A stretch of DNA of 9,884 nucleotides from Chloroflexota bacterium (GCA_016875955.1 VGOH01000036.1:1-9884); one strand, 5' to 3'; positions 1-7,782 are shown, counted from the stretch's first letter. Program-made: numbers and translations. The notes: generated by a model from the sequence alone, not told the origin.

Positions 1-1496
1 TGGAAAAGGTACTCGTTGCCCAGCCGCCGTGCCGGGTCGCCGCAACATATCTCCTCAGCACCCAGAATGCCGAAATTGACTCCAGCCGTTTTTAATATTC
101 TGGCAATAGCCCGGGCCACCCGGGCGCTTCTTTCCTCCAGGGCCTCGGTACAGCCGACCCAGAACAGCACATCAACGTCGCTGTCGTCGGCCAGCGTTTT
201 AATTTGCAGTCCCTCTGCCCAGTCAGTGCGGCTCATGGTGGTGCCCCGCCAGGGGTGCCCTCTGGCCTCCAGACATTTCAGAGCGCCCTCGCCGGTCTCG
301 GGAATGGCGGCCCGCTCCATCACCAGGCTGCGTCTCATCTCAATGAGCTTGACCATCGGCTCAACGTATACCGGGCAGACCTCCTGGCAGGCGTAACAGG
401 TGGTGCAGTTCCAGATTTCGCCCTGCCCTATCACCTCACCAATCATGGCTTGACTACTTTCATCAGGCGCAGCTGCCTCAGTCTTTTTTCTCCGCAGCGC
501 CGTCGCCCGCTCCAGCAGGTGCCCCCTCAAGTCCTGAATTACTTTTTTGGGGCTCAGCGGCTTGCCGCTCAGGTAAGCGGGACAGCTGTCCTGGCAACGC
601 CCGCAGCGCGTGCAGGCATCCAGGTCCAGCAGGTGTTTCCAGGTGAAATTCTGGATGCGGTCAACGCCGAAGGTCTCCGTCGCTTCCAGGTCAATCGGCA
701 CCAGGTCGCCCTTTGGCCCCAGGTTGCGAAAAAAGACGTTTATCGGGGAAATGATGATGTGCCACAGTCGGTTCCAGGTCAGCGAAACATAGACTATCGC
801 GCCCAGCGCCAGCACAGCATGCAGCCACCATGTGATTTCATGCCATAACCGCAATGACGACTGCTCCAGCCCGCGGAAAGCCAGGGCCAGGACATAACCA
901 CCCGGCGACCACGCCGCCCATTCCGGGCTGGTCTTGAGCTCGGTGGCGGCGATACGTAGCCCCTCCACGATGAAGCCGCTGACCGCCAGGGCCAGGAGCA
1001 GCAGCAGGGCAATCAGGTCTTCCAGCCGGTTATCCAGCCGCTCCGGCCTCTGAATGTAGCGCCGATACAGGGCCATGATGATGCCAATGATGAGCAGCAG
1101 GCCAAATATATCAAGCACCAGCGAAACGCCGAGATAGACATCGCCTTTCAGGAAGTCATAAATGTAATAGCTGGCGCTTACCAGCACCGTGCCGATGAAC
1201 AGGACAAGGCAGCCGGCAAAAATGAAAAAATGGATGATTCCCGGATACAGCTCCCGCAAGCGCCGTCCCCGGCTGACCCCGAAGAACTTCCCATGCAGCA
1301 AGAGGTGGAACACGGCATAGGCCAGAAATGCCCGTACTCTTCTCCCCAGATTATGGAGCTTGTCATCCGGCTGGCCAATTTGCCAGAGCCTGATACGGCG
1401 GTATAAAGCGTAGATAAAAATGCCGACCGCCACCGCTCCCAGCACATCAACAATCACGCCCAGCTGTATATTCCAGAACACCTCACGAGCCGGCAT
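1..1496 (-). CDS. Membrane cytochrome b / iron-sulfur oxidoreductase, HdrDE/EMO-like (3' end cut by window edge)
   Basis: Reading frame open from the ATG at 1496 to the window edge: 498 codons visible, C-terminus missing. A strong ribosome site (AAGGAG, 6 nt before the ATG) supports the start. Residues 1-250 hold about five or six hydrophobic helices (near 11-32, 55-68, 86-112, 119-144, 158-180, 217-240). Histidines at 64, 68, 89, 219 and 226 could bind heme, as in the nitrate-reductase-gamma/HdrE fold. Two 4Fe-4S motifs follow (C295-C298-C301-C305P and C364-C367-C370-C374P). A CCG-type domain then begins (WVGC at 447-449, CCG at 484-486). Fused proteins of this layout pass electrons between quinones and soluble carriers; ETF:menaquinone oxidoreductase (EMO) and HdrDE are the best-known relatives. 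The partner is not visible, so the exact donor is inference. It starts 27 bp after the zinc-finger membrane gene, probably in the same operon. Domain assignment is firm; substrate is not. Confidence 0.85.
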   Translation of the reverse strand, partial: MPAREVFWNIQLGVIVDVLGAVAVGIFIYALYRRIRLWQIGQPDDKLHNLGRRVRAFLAYAVFHLLLHGKFFGVSRGRRLRELYPGIIHFFIFAGCLVLFIGTVLVSASYYIYDFLKGDVYLGVSLVLDIFGLLLIIGIIMALYRRYIQRPERLDNRLEDLIALLLLLALAVSGFIVEGLRIAATELKTSPEWAAWSPGGYVLALAFRGLEQSSLRLWHEITWWLHAVLALGAIVYVSLTWNRLWHIIISPINVFFRNLGPKGDLVPIDLEATETFGVDRIQNFTWKHLLDLDACTRCGRCQDSCPAYLSGKPLSPKKVIQDLRGHLLERATALRRKKTEAAAPDESSQAMIGEVIGQGEIWNCTTCYACQEVCPVYVEPMVKLIEMRRSLVMERAAIPETGEGALKCLEARGHPWRGTTMSRTDWAEGLQIKTLADDSDVDVLFWVGCTEALEERSARVARAIARILKTAGVNFGILGAEEICCGDPARRLGNEYLF

Positions 1497-1523
1497 TTTT
1501 ATCTCCTTCTGCAGGCAAATTCA

Positions 1524-2042
1524 TCAGCGCATACGGGTAACGGCCATGAAGACCCCGAGCGCCACAGATACGAGGTCAAGAATGATATGGAACACGCCGT
1601 AAGGCAGGCCCAGAAGCATATGAGACAGACCATAAAGGATGATGGAGGGCAGAAAGATGCTGACCAGGTAACTGATGATTACACTCATGCCGGCCACCGC
1701 GGCCAGCCCCCGGCCGCGCTTGCGGTTGACGGCAAGGCCGGTCACCTCACCGATTACGTAGCCGATTCCCGCTCCGATAAGCAGGTTCAGATAGAAAAAC
1801 GGTATAAATCGATTGACAAACCCCCAGAGCACGCCGGTTATCAGCGCCATGCCCAGCGCCGTGCCCACCGCCCGCAGGTAATACAGCGTGGAGACGCGGT
1901 AGGTGGGCAGTTTATACAGCCGGGCGCATTTCGGGCACCGGGCACCCACTGGCGTCTGCACCATACACTTAGGGCATATGGGCTTACCGCATTTGCCGCA
2001 GCGCAGGTTCGTTTCCACTCCGGGGTGAGCTGCACATTTCAT
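1524..2042 (-). CDS. Small membrane protein with N-terminal B-box-like zinc finger
   Basis: 172 residues. The first 40 carry closely spaced putative zinc ligands: C3, H6, C15, C18, C23, C26, C36 and C39, resembling the B-box/zinc-ribbon heads found on some bacterial membrane proteins, including some rhomboid proteases. The rest is about four hydrophobic segments (roughly 54-75, 80-104, 113-138 and 143-168) with basic linkers such as RKRGR. I see no rhomboid GxSG catalytic motif and no other active site, so no enzymatic role is proposed. The ATG overlaps the stop of the upstream plsY-like gene by one base (TGATG), which favours translational coupling. The Fe-S/cytochrome gene follows 27 bp later. 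Zinc binding by the head is inferred from Cys/His spacing; it may bind a protein or nucleic-acid partner on the cytoplasmic side. Function unknown. Confidence 0.82.
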   Translation of the reverse strand: MKCAAHPGVETNLRCGKCGKPICPKCMVQTPVGARCPKCARLYKLPTYRVSTLYYLRAVGTALGMALITGVLWGFVNRFIPFFYLNLLIGAGIGYVIGEVTGLAVNRKRGRGLAAVAGMSVIISYLVSIFLPSIILYGLSHMLLGLPYGVFHIILDLVSVALGVFMAVTRMR

Positions 2043-2752
2043 CAGTCAATCTCTTTGCCCAGTTCCTTTATCGCCTTGGCCGTTCTGGAAAGTCGGTACA
2101 TCCAGGCTTTCCGGTCCATGATATCCCGGTCAAAAAGCAGGCGGTTCAGCAACACTCTCTTCCGGCTGACCGATGCCGCCTCGGTAGACCTCGGGGCCAC
2201 CAGGCGTTTTATCACCACCACCACAAGGATAGCCAGGAACCCCAGCGTCGTTATCGCTGGCTCGTAAAAGGCGCTGACGACGGGAAGTGAGGCGACGCTC
2301 ACCATCACCGGCAGCGGTGAGCTGCGTAAAATAACCGAGCCAGTGGCCAGGAAGGTGAAACAGGCGACTGTCGGCCACGGCGCCATCTCATTGATTACGG
2401 GAATCAGCAGCACAATGCCCATGGTGGTGGCGATACCCCGGCCGCCACTGAAGCGGAGAAAGACGGACCAGTTATGTCCGGCGACTGCGGCTGCCCCCAC
2501 CACCAGCTGCTGGGCCACACTCAGCCCCAGCGCCTGTGCCGCCCAGACCATCAGCATCCCCTTGCCCAGGTCAAAAGCGCCCACCGGCAGGGCGAGTTTC
2601 CAGGAGGTCATCCGCCAGAGATTGCCACCCCCCAGCTGGCCGGTGCCGTACTGCCTGATGTCAATGCCGCGGACCAGCCTGGCGGCAAGATAGGCGGCGG
2701 GTACTGAACCCAGAAGGTAAGCCGCGACTATCAGGGCAAACCAGATTGCCAT
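2042..2752 (-). CDS. plsY: PlsY-family glycerol-3-phosphate acyltransferase homologue, divergent
   Basis: 236 residues, polytopic. PlsY transfers an acyl group from acyl-phosphate to glycerol-3-phosphate, giving lysophosphatidic acid in the membrane. Family signatures are visible: LLGSVPAAYLAARL at 13-26, DIRQYGTG at 31-38, FDLGKG at 60-65, and GHNWSVFLRFSGGRGIATT at 92-110. Differences from the usual protein stand out. The first loop reads GTGQLGGGN where GSGNxGATN is usual. The last signature (normally RHxxNIxRLxxGxE) is replaced by a diverged NRLLFDRD stretch near 203-210. The protein is also about 35 residues longer than the common ~200, with a basic C-terminal tail. A GGAG ribosome site precedes the ATG by about 5 nt. 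It begins 20 bp after the PHP gene and overlaps the zinc-finger membrane gene by one base. Family membership is clear; acyltransferase activity with these changes is uncertain, and a paralogue with another role is possible. Confidence 0.78.
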   Translation of the reverse strand: MAIWFALIVAAYLLGSVPAAYLAARLVRGIDIRQYGTGQLGGGNLWRMTSWKLALPVGAFDLGKGMLMVWAAQALGLSVAQQLVVGAAAVAGHNWSVFLRFSGGRGIATTMGIVLLIPVINEMAPWPTVACFTFLATGSVILRSSPLPVMVSVASLPVVSAFYEPAITTLGFLAILVVVVIKRLVAPRSTEAASVSRKRVLLNRLLFDRDIMDRKAWMYRLSRTAKAIKELGKEID

Positions 2753-2772
2753 AAGTTCTCCGCCGGAAAGAC

Positions 2773-3627
2773 TTATTTTAAATAGGCTAACTTTAACATT
2801 TTTGGCTCGGCCCGTGCAATGAGCCCCTGTACCACCGCCACGGGCACATCCACGCCACCCATCATGGTCTCCTTGCTATCATCCAGTCCATGATAGTCCG
2901 TGCCGCCGGTAACCACCAGCTCGTGATTTCTGGCCATGGCAATCAATTGACCGATTTCTTCAGCGGTATAGCCGTTATAATAGGCCTCAATGCCCGCCAT
3001 CCCGGCGGCTTTCAATTCCGCAATCATCGCTTCCGGTTCAGGGACAGTAAACGGGTGCGCCATCACCGCTATGCCCTTGTTGCGCAATACCAGCTGTACC
3101 GCCTCCACCGGGGTCATCTTTTCCCGCTCCACATAGGCCGGGCCGTCGCGCGCTATATACCTGTCAAAGGCTTCTTTAATGGAACTGATATATCCCTTCT
3201 CCAGCATCGCCTGAGCGATGTGGGGTCGCCCAATGGCACCATCGCCAGCGATTTCCCGGACGCGCTCCCAGCTTAGGTTGATGCCAAGCTCTTTTAGCCT
3301 GTCTATCATCCCCTGCGCCCGTCCCTCCCGGGAGTGGCGAAACCGCGCCAGCGCGGCGGCAAGTTCCTCGCTGGTGTAATCAATGAAGTAGCCGAGGACA
3401 TGGACCTCGCCATTGGGCACGTCCGTGCTCACCTCCACGCCGGGAATGAACTGGAGCCGCTTTAGCTTGCGCACCTCCTCAAGGGCCGGGGCAATGCCGT
3501 CAATGGAATCATGGTCGGCCAGGGCGATGGTCTCCAGGCCAAGACCTGCCGCCTTGCCTATGATTTCCTGCGGGCTGTACCTGCCATCCGAGGCAGTGGA
3601 ATGAATATGCAGGTCAACCTTGCTCAC
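2773..3627 (-). CDS. PHP-domain phosphoesterase (TrpH/RNase AM-like)
   Basis: 284 residues starting with GTG; the start is supported because the metal-binding HIH motif comes only seven residues in. Polymerase-and-histidinol-phosphatase (PHP) metal ligands are in order: H7/H9 and D14 (HIHSTASDG), D38-H39-D40, E65 (GVEVST), H76, H136 (RPHIAQ), H191 (AHPF) and D244/H246 (GTDYHG). The layout and length match the YciV/TrpH group. Characterised members of that group hydrolyse 3',5'-nucleoside bisphosphates such as pAp and act as 5'-3' exonucleases on short RNAs. The gene overlaps the end of ymdB by 4 bp (GTGA), implying coupled translation, and lies downstream of rny, so a role in clearing RNA fragments or pAp fits the context. 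That role is inference; the metal-dependent phosphoesterase assignment is firm. Confidence 0.9.
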   Translation of the reverse strand: MSKVDLHIHSTASDGRYSPQEIIGKAAGLGLETIALADHDSIDGIAPALEEVRKLKRLQFIPGVEVSTDVPNGEVHVLGYFIDYTSEELAAALARFRHSREGRAQGMIDRLKELGINLSWERVREIAGDGAIGRPHIAQAMLEKGYISSIKEAFDRYIARDGPAYVEREKMTPVEAVQLVLRNKGIAVMAHPFTVPEPEAMIAELKAAGMAGIEAYYNGYTAEEIGQLIAMARNHELVVTGGTDYHGLDDSKETMMGGVDVPVAVVQGLIARAEPKMLKLAYLK

Positions 3628-4397
3628 GGCTTCTCCAGCTGCCGACTGATACGCTCAATATTGACTGCCCGCCCGCTGCTCTCGTCCACGTCAACCAGGA
3701 TAGCATTTAAGACCGGCTTCCCCTTGCCCACGGAGAGATGGTGCGGCATGCCGGTCAAAAAACGTCGCAGGACCGATTCGGCATCATCGCCGATGATGGA
3801 ATCGGCGGGACCGGTCATGCCGATGTCGGTGACATAGGCCGTGCCGCCGGGCAATATCTGCGCATCAATAGTACCGACGTGCGTATGGGTACCCAGCACC
3901 GCACTCACCCGGCCGTCCAGATATCTGCCCATAGCCATCTTTTCCGAGGTCGCTTCAGCATGAAAATCAACGATGACCACCGGCGGCCGGTCTTTGACTT
4001 CCTCAAGGAGCCTGTCCATGGCCCGGAACGGACAGTCAATATCGCTCATAAAGGTCCGGCCCATCAGGTTGACCACCATGGCCTGCTCCGTGATAAAGTA
4101 GCCTCTCCCCGGCACTCCGGGCGGGTAGTTCAGCGGGCGCAGCACTGGCGTGCCGCTGTCCAGTTCGGGAATGATATCCTTCTGTGCCCAGATATGGTTC
4201 CCTGAAGTCAATACGTGAACGCCGACCTCAATGAGCTCCCGGGCAATGGCTGCGGTCAAGCCGAAACCGCCGGCGGCATTTTCAGCGTTGGCAATGATTA
4301 CATCCGGCCGATACTGCTGGCGCAGCTGCGGCAGAAGCTCGCACACCGCTTTCCTGCCGGGCTGTCCGACAATATCACCGATGGTCAGTAATAACAT
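3624..4397 (-). CDS. ymdB: YmdB-family metallophosphoesterase (2',3'-cyclic nucleotide phosphodiesterase type)
   Basis: 257 residues, close to the family's ~260. Dimetal phosphoesterase ligands are easily placed: D8 in TIGDIVGQPGR, E39-N40 (NAENAAGGFG), N67-H68 (SGNHIW), H146 (DFHAEATSEK), and H171/H173 (GTHTHVGT). The Bacillus YmdB and Deinococcus DR1281 proteins of this family hydrolyse cyclic nucleotides in vitro, and YmdB affects biofilm and RNA levels. It starts 9 bp after the stop of rny, the same order as rny-ymdB in Bacillus and many other bacteria, and overlaps the PHP gene by 4 bp. The ribosome site is weak (GGGACGGGG just before the ATG), so translation may depend on ribosomes finishing rny. 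The true cellular substrate is unsettled in the family as a whole. Confidence 0.93.
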   Translation of the reverse strand: MLLLTIGDIVGQPGRKAVCELLPQLRQQYRPDVIIANAENAAGGFGLTAAIARELIEVGVHVLTSGNHIWAQKDIIPELDSGTPVLRPLNYPPGVPGRGYFITEQAMVVNLMGRTFMSDIDCPFRAMDRLLEEVKDRPPVVIVDFHAEATSEKMAMGRYLDGRVSAVLGTHTHVGTIDAQILPGGTAYVTDIGMTGPADSIIGDDAESVLRRFLTGMPHHLSVGKGKPVLNAILVDVDESSGRAVNIERISRQLEKP

Positions 4398-4406
4398 CCC
4401 CGTCCC

Positions 4407-5954
4407 TTACTTGGCGAAGTCAATGGCCCTGGTCTCCCTGAGCACAGTGACCTTTATCTGCCCCGGATACTCCAGGCCCTCTTCTATCTTCTTCACAATG
4501 TCGCGGGCGAGCCGCATGGCGCCCAGGTCATCAATCTCCTCCGGCTTGACCAGTATGCGGATTTCTCGTCCGGCCTGAATGGCATATGACTTCTCCACGC
4601 CCTTGAAGTCGTTGGCGATGTCCTCCAGCGCTTTCATCCGCTTCAGGTAGTTCTCCAGCGACTCGCGCCGGGCGCCCGGCCTGGCACTGCTTATGGCATC
4701 TGCCGCCGAGATGATAAAGCCCCACATGCCGACATCCTCCGTTTCCAGATGGTGCTCGGCAACGCCCTGCACCACCTCCGGCGACTTGTCCCACTGTTTT
4801 ACCAGGTCGGCACCTATCTGGGCATGTGTGCCCTCCACCTCACGGTCCACCGCCTTGCCGATATCGTGCAGGAGCCCCGCCTTCTTGGCGATGCCCACAT
4901 TGGCCCCGAGTTCCGAGGCTATCATGCCGGCGATGTAGGCGGTCTCAATGCTGTGCGCCAGGGTGTTCTGCCCGTAACTGGTGCGGTATTTCAGCCTGCC
5001 CAGCAGCCGGATAATCTCCGGGCGCAGCCCGTGCACACCAACCTGATAGGCTGCCTGCTCTCCGGCCTCGTTGATGTCCGCTTCTACCTCTGCCTTTGCC
5101 TTGGCGACCACTTCCTCAATGCGCGCCGGATGGATGCGGCCATCAAGGATTAGCTTCTGCAATGAATTCCGGGCGATTTCTCGCCGCACCGGGTCAAAGC
5201 TGGAAAGAGTCACCGCCTCCGGGGTATCATCAATTATCAGGTCAACGCCGGTCGCCTGCTCCAAGGCCCTGATATTGCGCCCCTCCCGCCCGATAAGCCT
5301 CCCCTTCATCTCATCGCTGGGCAGCGGCACCACGGACACCGTTGACTCGGCCACAATCTCCGAGGCACTGCGCTGAATCGCCTGCGACAGGATTTCCTGG
5401 GCTTTCTCATCAGCTTCCTCTTTCAGCTTGGCTTCCCACTCACGAAGTCGCCTTGAGGTCTCCTGCGCCATTTCCACCTGCATGGCGTCCAGCAACTGCT
5501 GGCGCGCTTCGGCGCTGGACATGCCTGAAATCAGCTCCAGCTGCTTTAACTGCCGGTCCCTGATTTCGCCAAGCTGGCCGCGGATGGACTCCGCTTCCTT
5601 CTCCTTGTTGGCCAGGCCGCGCTCACGCTGCTCCACGCCATCCAGCTTCCGGTCAAGGTTTTCTATTTTCTGGCTCAACCGGTTTTCCTGTCGCTGCAAC
5701 TCCGAGCGCCGCTCCCGATATTCGGCATCCGCGGCGGCTTTGATTTTCCTCGCCTCTTCGCCGGCACCACTTATTATACCTTTGGCCTCTTCCCTGGCAT
5801 CGCCGACCATCTTAGCAGCGCGGCGTTCCGCCATCCTCATCTGCCGGTTGAAGGTAAACCGCCGGTAAGTAAAGACAGCCAGACCACCAATAATAACGCC
5901 GATAACGATGCCAACGAATAAAATGGCGATTATAACCAGGATATCTATCCCCAT
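4407..5954 (-). CDS. rny: Ribonuclease Y
   Basis: 515 residues, the normal length. Ribonuclease Y is the membrane-bound endoribonuclease that starts mRNA decay in many bacteria lacking RNase E. The order is classical: one N-terminal membrane helix (residues 4-29), a long charged coiled coil (about 38-200), a KH RNA-binding domain with the GREG loop (IGREGRN at 221-227), and an HD domain with H334, the H363-D364 pair (LLHDIGK) and H401/H402. The catalytic metal site therefore looks intact. The start is the ATG at 5954 behind an A/G-rich ribosome site (AGAAGGGGGTGAT); another ATG 5 nt upstream is out of frame. It lies about 80 bp after recX and 9 bp before ymdB. Confidence 0.98.
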   Translation of the reverse strand: MGIDILVIIAILFVGIVIGVIIGGLAVFTYRRFTFNRQMRMAERRAAKMVGDAREEAKGIISGAGEEARKIKAAADAEYRERRSELQRQENRLSQKIENLDRKLDGVEQRERGLANKEKEAESIRGQLGEIRDRQLKQLELISGMSSAEARQQLLDAMQVEMAQETSRRLREWEAKLKEEADEKAQEILSQAIQRSASEIVAESTVSVVPLPSDEMKGRLIGREGRNIRALEQATGVDLIIDDTPEAVTLSSFDPVRREIARNSLQKLILDGRIHPARIEEVVAKAKAEVEADINEAGEQAAYQVGVHGLRPEIIRLLGRLKYRTSYGQNTLAHSIETAYIAGMIASELGANVGIAKKAGLLHDIGKAVDREVEGTHAQIGADLVKQWDKSPEVVQGVAEHHLETEDVGMWGFIISAADAISSARPGARRESLENYLKRMKALEDIANDFKGVEKSYAIQAGREIRILVKPEEIDDLGAMRLARDIVKKIEEGLEYPGQIKVTVLRETRAIDFAK

Positions 5955-6034
5955 TTCATCACCCCCTTCTCTTTATTTCTTCTATCGGAGGACGGCTTTA
6001 GACAGCCGTGTCACTGAACTTGCCAGGGCACAGG

Positions 6035-6667
6035 CTATCCCGAGCCATTCCCCCGTTCCCGCCATACTTTTTCCACAGCATGGCCGATGACTTCATAGTT
6101 GAAACCGCGACGGCGGAGATAGTCTCCCAGCCGGCGCCGGAAGCTTTGATAATCAGCCGGTGTCCCGCGGCGCGCTTTCTGCAGCGCCGCCCGATAGGCA
6201 TTCTCACCATCATCCATGCCGGCTACCACCTGCTCAATAACTTCGCTGGCCACTCCCTTTCGTCTCAATTCCATCCCGGTAAGCCACTGGCTTCTGGGGC
6301 TGAATGACTCCCGATTTTCCTTCCAGAACTGAGCAAAATCTCCGTCATTCAGCAGGTTCTGTTCCCGCAGCCGGTCGATGGCCGTCTCCACGATTGCGGC
6401 GGCGAAGCCGCGGCGGGTCATCCGCTCCTTAATTTCAGACTCACTGCGCGGACGGTAGCTGAGGTAGCGGTAAGCCGCCTCCAGACAGCGCTGTAACTGG
6501 TCGCTTCCGGTCAGCGAGGCTGCACGGTCGCCGGATAGCTCCTGGCCCACTTTCAGGTTTTCTTTGGCCACCACCTCAGTGCCGAGGCTGAAGGCAAACC
6601 GCCCGTCCAGAAAGACATTTATTCTTTTTTCTCTTCTCCCGGCGCGGAGAGCGGTAATTTGGCTCAC
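6035..6667 (-). CDS. recX: Regulatory protein RecX
   Basis: 210 residues from the GTG at 6667. RecX binds RecA filaments and limits or modulates their activity. Typical RecX features are present: an N-terminal beta segment (RINVFLDGRFAFSLG), then three-helix repeats with signatures such as YLSYRPRSESEIKERMTRRGF and the C-terminal DYLRRRGFNYEVIGHAVEKV. An upstream in-frame GTG at 6691 would add eight residues (VFFEGRDK), but those codons contain the Shine-Dalgarno sequence itself and follow directly on the T-run of the recA-recX hairpin, so I prefer 6667. It sits 94 bp after recA on the same strand, the common recA-recX arrangement. The hairpin between them probably lowers RecX relative to RecA. 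Confidence 0.92.
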   Translation of the reverse strand: MSQITALRAGRREKRINVFLDGRFAFSLGTEVVAKENLKVGQELSGDRAASLTGSDQLQRCLEAAYRYLSYRPRSESEIKERMTRRGFAAAIVETAIDRLREQNLLNDGDFAQFWKENRESFSPRSQWLTGMELRRKGVASEVIEQVVAGMDDGENAYRAALQKARRGTPADYQSFRRRLGDYLRRRGFNYEVIGHAVEKVWRERGNGSG

Positions 6668-6672
6668 CTTAT

Positions 6673-6681
6673 CCCTTCCTT
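6673..6681 (-). promoter_or_regulatory. recX ribosome binding site
   Basis: AAGGAAGGG on the minus strand ends 5 nt before the GTG at 6667. This near-ideal site decides between two in-frame GTG starts in favour of the downstream one. Confidence 0.7.
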
Positions 6682-6682
6682 C

Positions 6683-6707
6683 AAAAAACACAAGGCCGAA
6701 GCCTGCG
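6683..6707 (-). terminator. Intrinsic terminator/attenuator between recA and recX
   Basis: On the minus strand the sequence folds as CGCAGGC-TTCG-GCCTTGTG followed by TTTTTT. That is four perfect pairs closed by the extra-stable C(UUCG)G loop, then one bulged U and three more pairs (one G-U), and then six T. It begins 55 bp after the recA stop and ends only 16 bp before the preferred recX start. Because recX has no obvious promoter of its own, a partial terminator here would let a fraction of recA transcripts continue into recX, as is known for recA-recX in Escherichia coli. Efficiency cannot be judged from sequence. Confidence 0.7.
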
Positions 6708-6761
6708 CCTCAGCCCTGTACACTCTGGCAATATTCTGTTGTCTATGATGCTGATATGCCC

Positions 6762-7778
6762 TTATTCTTCGGGCACGTTAAAATGAGTGGTATTGGCTGA
6801 GGCCCTTATTTTCTGCTCCATTTCCTGGGCAAGTTCCCGGTTCTGCGCCAGAAATTGCTTGGCCGCTTCCCGCCCCTGCCCGAGGCGGACATCACCGTAA
6901 GAGAGAAAGGCACCAGCCTTGCTAACCAGTTCCATTTCCAGGCCAAGGTCAATGAGGTTGCCCTCTTTGCTTATGCCGTGGTCAAACATGATGTCAAAAT
7001 CGGCACTGCGGAATGGCGGCGCAACCTTGTTCTTGACCACCTTGGCTCTGACGTGGCTGCCGATGGCTTCATTACCCTGCTTGATGGTTTCAACACGCCT
7101 GAGGTCAATCCGCACCGAGCTGTAGAATTTCAGCGCCCTGCCGCCCGGCGTTACCTCGGGATTTCCGAACATGATGCCGACCTTCTCGCGGAGCTGGTTG
7201 ATGAACACAACCGCCGTTCCGGAGCGGCCTATCGCCGCCGCCAGTTTGCGCAGGGCCTGTGACATCAGACGCGCCTGCAGACCCACCTGAGGCTCTCCCA
7301 TATCCCCTTCAATCTCGGCCCGGGGCACCAGAGCCGCCACGCTGTCAATCACGATGACATCAATGGCGCTGCTCCTTACCAGCGCCTCGCAGATTTCCAG
7401 CGCCTGCTCTCCGGTGTCCGGCTGGGAGATGAGCAGCTCCTCAACGTTGACACCACAACTTGCCGCATACGATGGGTCCAAGGCATGTTCAGCATCAATA
7501 TAGGCAGCCATACCGCCACTTCTCTGTGCTTCAGCAATGATGTGCTGGGCCAGGGTGGTCTTCCCGGACGCCTCCGGACCGAATATCTCCGTAATCCGAC
7601 TTCTGGGAATACCGCCCACACCCAGGGCCAGGTCCAGAGCCAGCGAGCCACTGGGGATAACCGCAACGGGAGCACCCACACCCCCCAGCTTCATAATGGC
7701 GCCTTTGCCAAACTTTTTCTCAATCTGGCCAATCGCCAGCTCTATGGCCTTCTCTCTTTCGCTAATCATCTGCCTCAT
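6762..7778 (-). CDS. recA: Recombinase RecA
   Basis: 338 residues, a full-length RecA, the ATP-dependent strand-exchange protein of homologous recombination. Visible motifs: Walker A GPEASGKT (67-74), the YIDAEHALDP block (93-102), Walker B VIVID (141-145), MGEPQVGLQARLMSQALRKL (160-179), the NQLREKVGIMFGNPEVTPGG DNA-binding loop L2 (194-213), and a short acidic C-terminus. No intein or frameshift is seen. Two starts are possible: the ATG at 7778 or the fourth codon, ATG at 7769. The first has no ribosome site; the second has GAGG only 3 nt upstream. A candidate promoter whose -10 box ends at 7783 would place the transcript start at about the first ATG, so the message could be almost leaderless. 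No copy of the common LexA boxes was noticed upstream. It lies 80 bp after nadE on the same strand. Confidence 0.99.
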   Translation of the reverse strand: MRQMISEREKAIELAIGQIEKKFGKGAIMKLGGVGAPVAVIPSGSLALDLALGVGGIPRSRITEIFGPEASGKTTLAQHIIAEAQRSGGMAAYIDAEHALDPSYAASCGVNVEELLISQPDTGEQALEICEALVRSSAIDVIVIDSVAALVPRAEIEGDMGEPQVGLQARLMSQALRKLAAAIGRSGTAVVFINQLREKVGIMFGNPEVTPGGRALKFYSSVRIDLRRVETIKQGNEAIGSHVRAKVVKNKVAPPFRSADFDIMFDHGISKEGNLIDLGLEMELVSKAGAFLSYGDVRLGQGREAAKQFLAQNRELAQEMEQKIRASANTTHFNVPEE

Positions 7779-7782
7779 TTAC

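Noticed and set aside
794..1453. Small minus-strand frames of 72 and 91 codons
   Set aside because: Both lie in the wrong frame inside the continuous cytochrome/iron-sulfur gene that spans 1-1496.
4749..5868. Several long plus-strand reading frames opposite rny and others opposite ymdB, PHP, plsY and recA
   Set aside because: They are antisense to strongly conserved proteins, have implausible Arg/Ser/Pro-rich compositions and no family motifs; they are the usual by-product of GC-rich third positions.
5992..6009. Hairpin ACGGCT-loop-AGCCGT between recX and rny
   Set aside because: Only six base pairs with no following T-run; too weak to call a terminator or regulatory element.
6035..6691. 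Longer recX beginning at the upstream GTG
   Set aside because: The extra eight codons contain the ribosome site of the GTG at 6667, and the longer start has only the terminator T-run in front of it.
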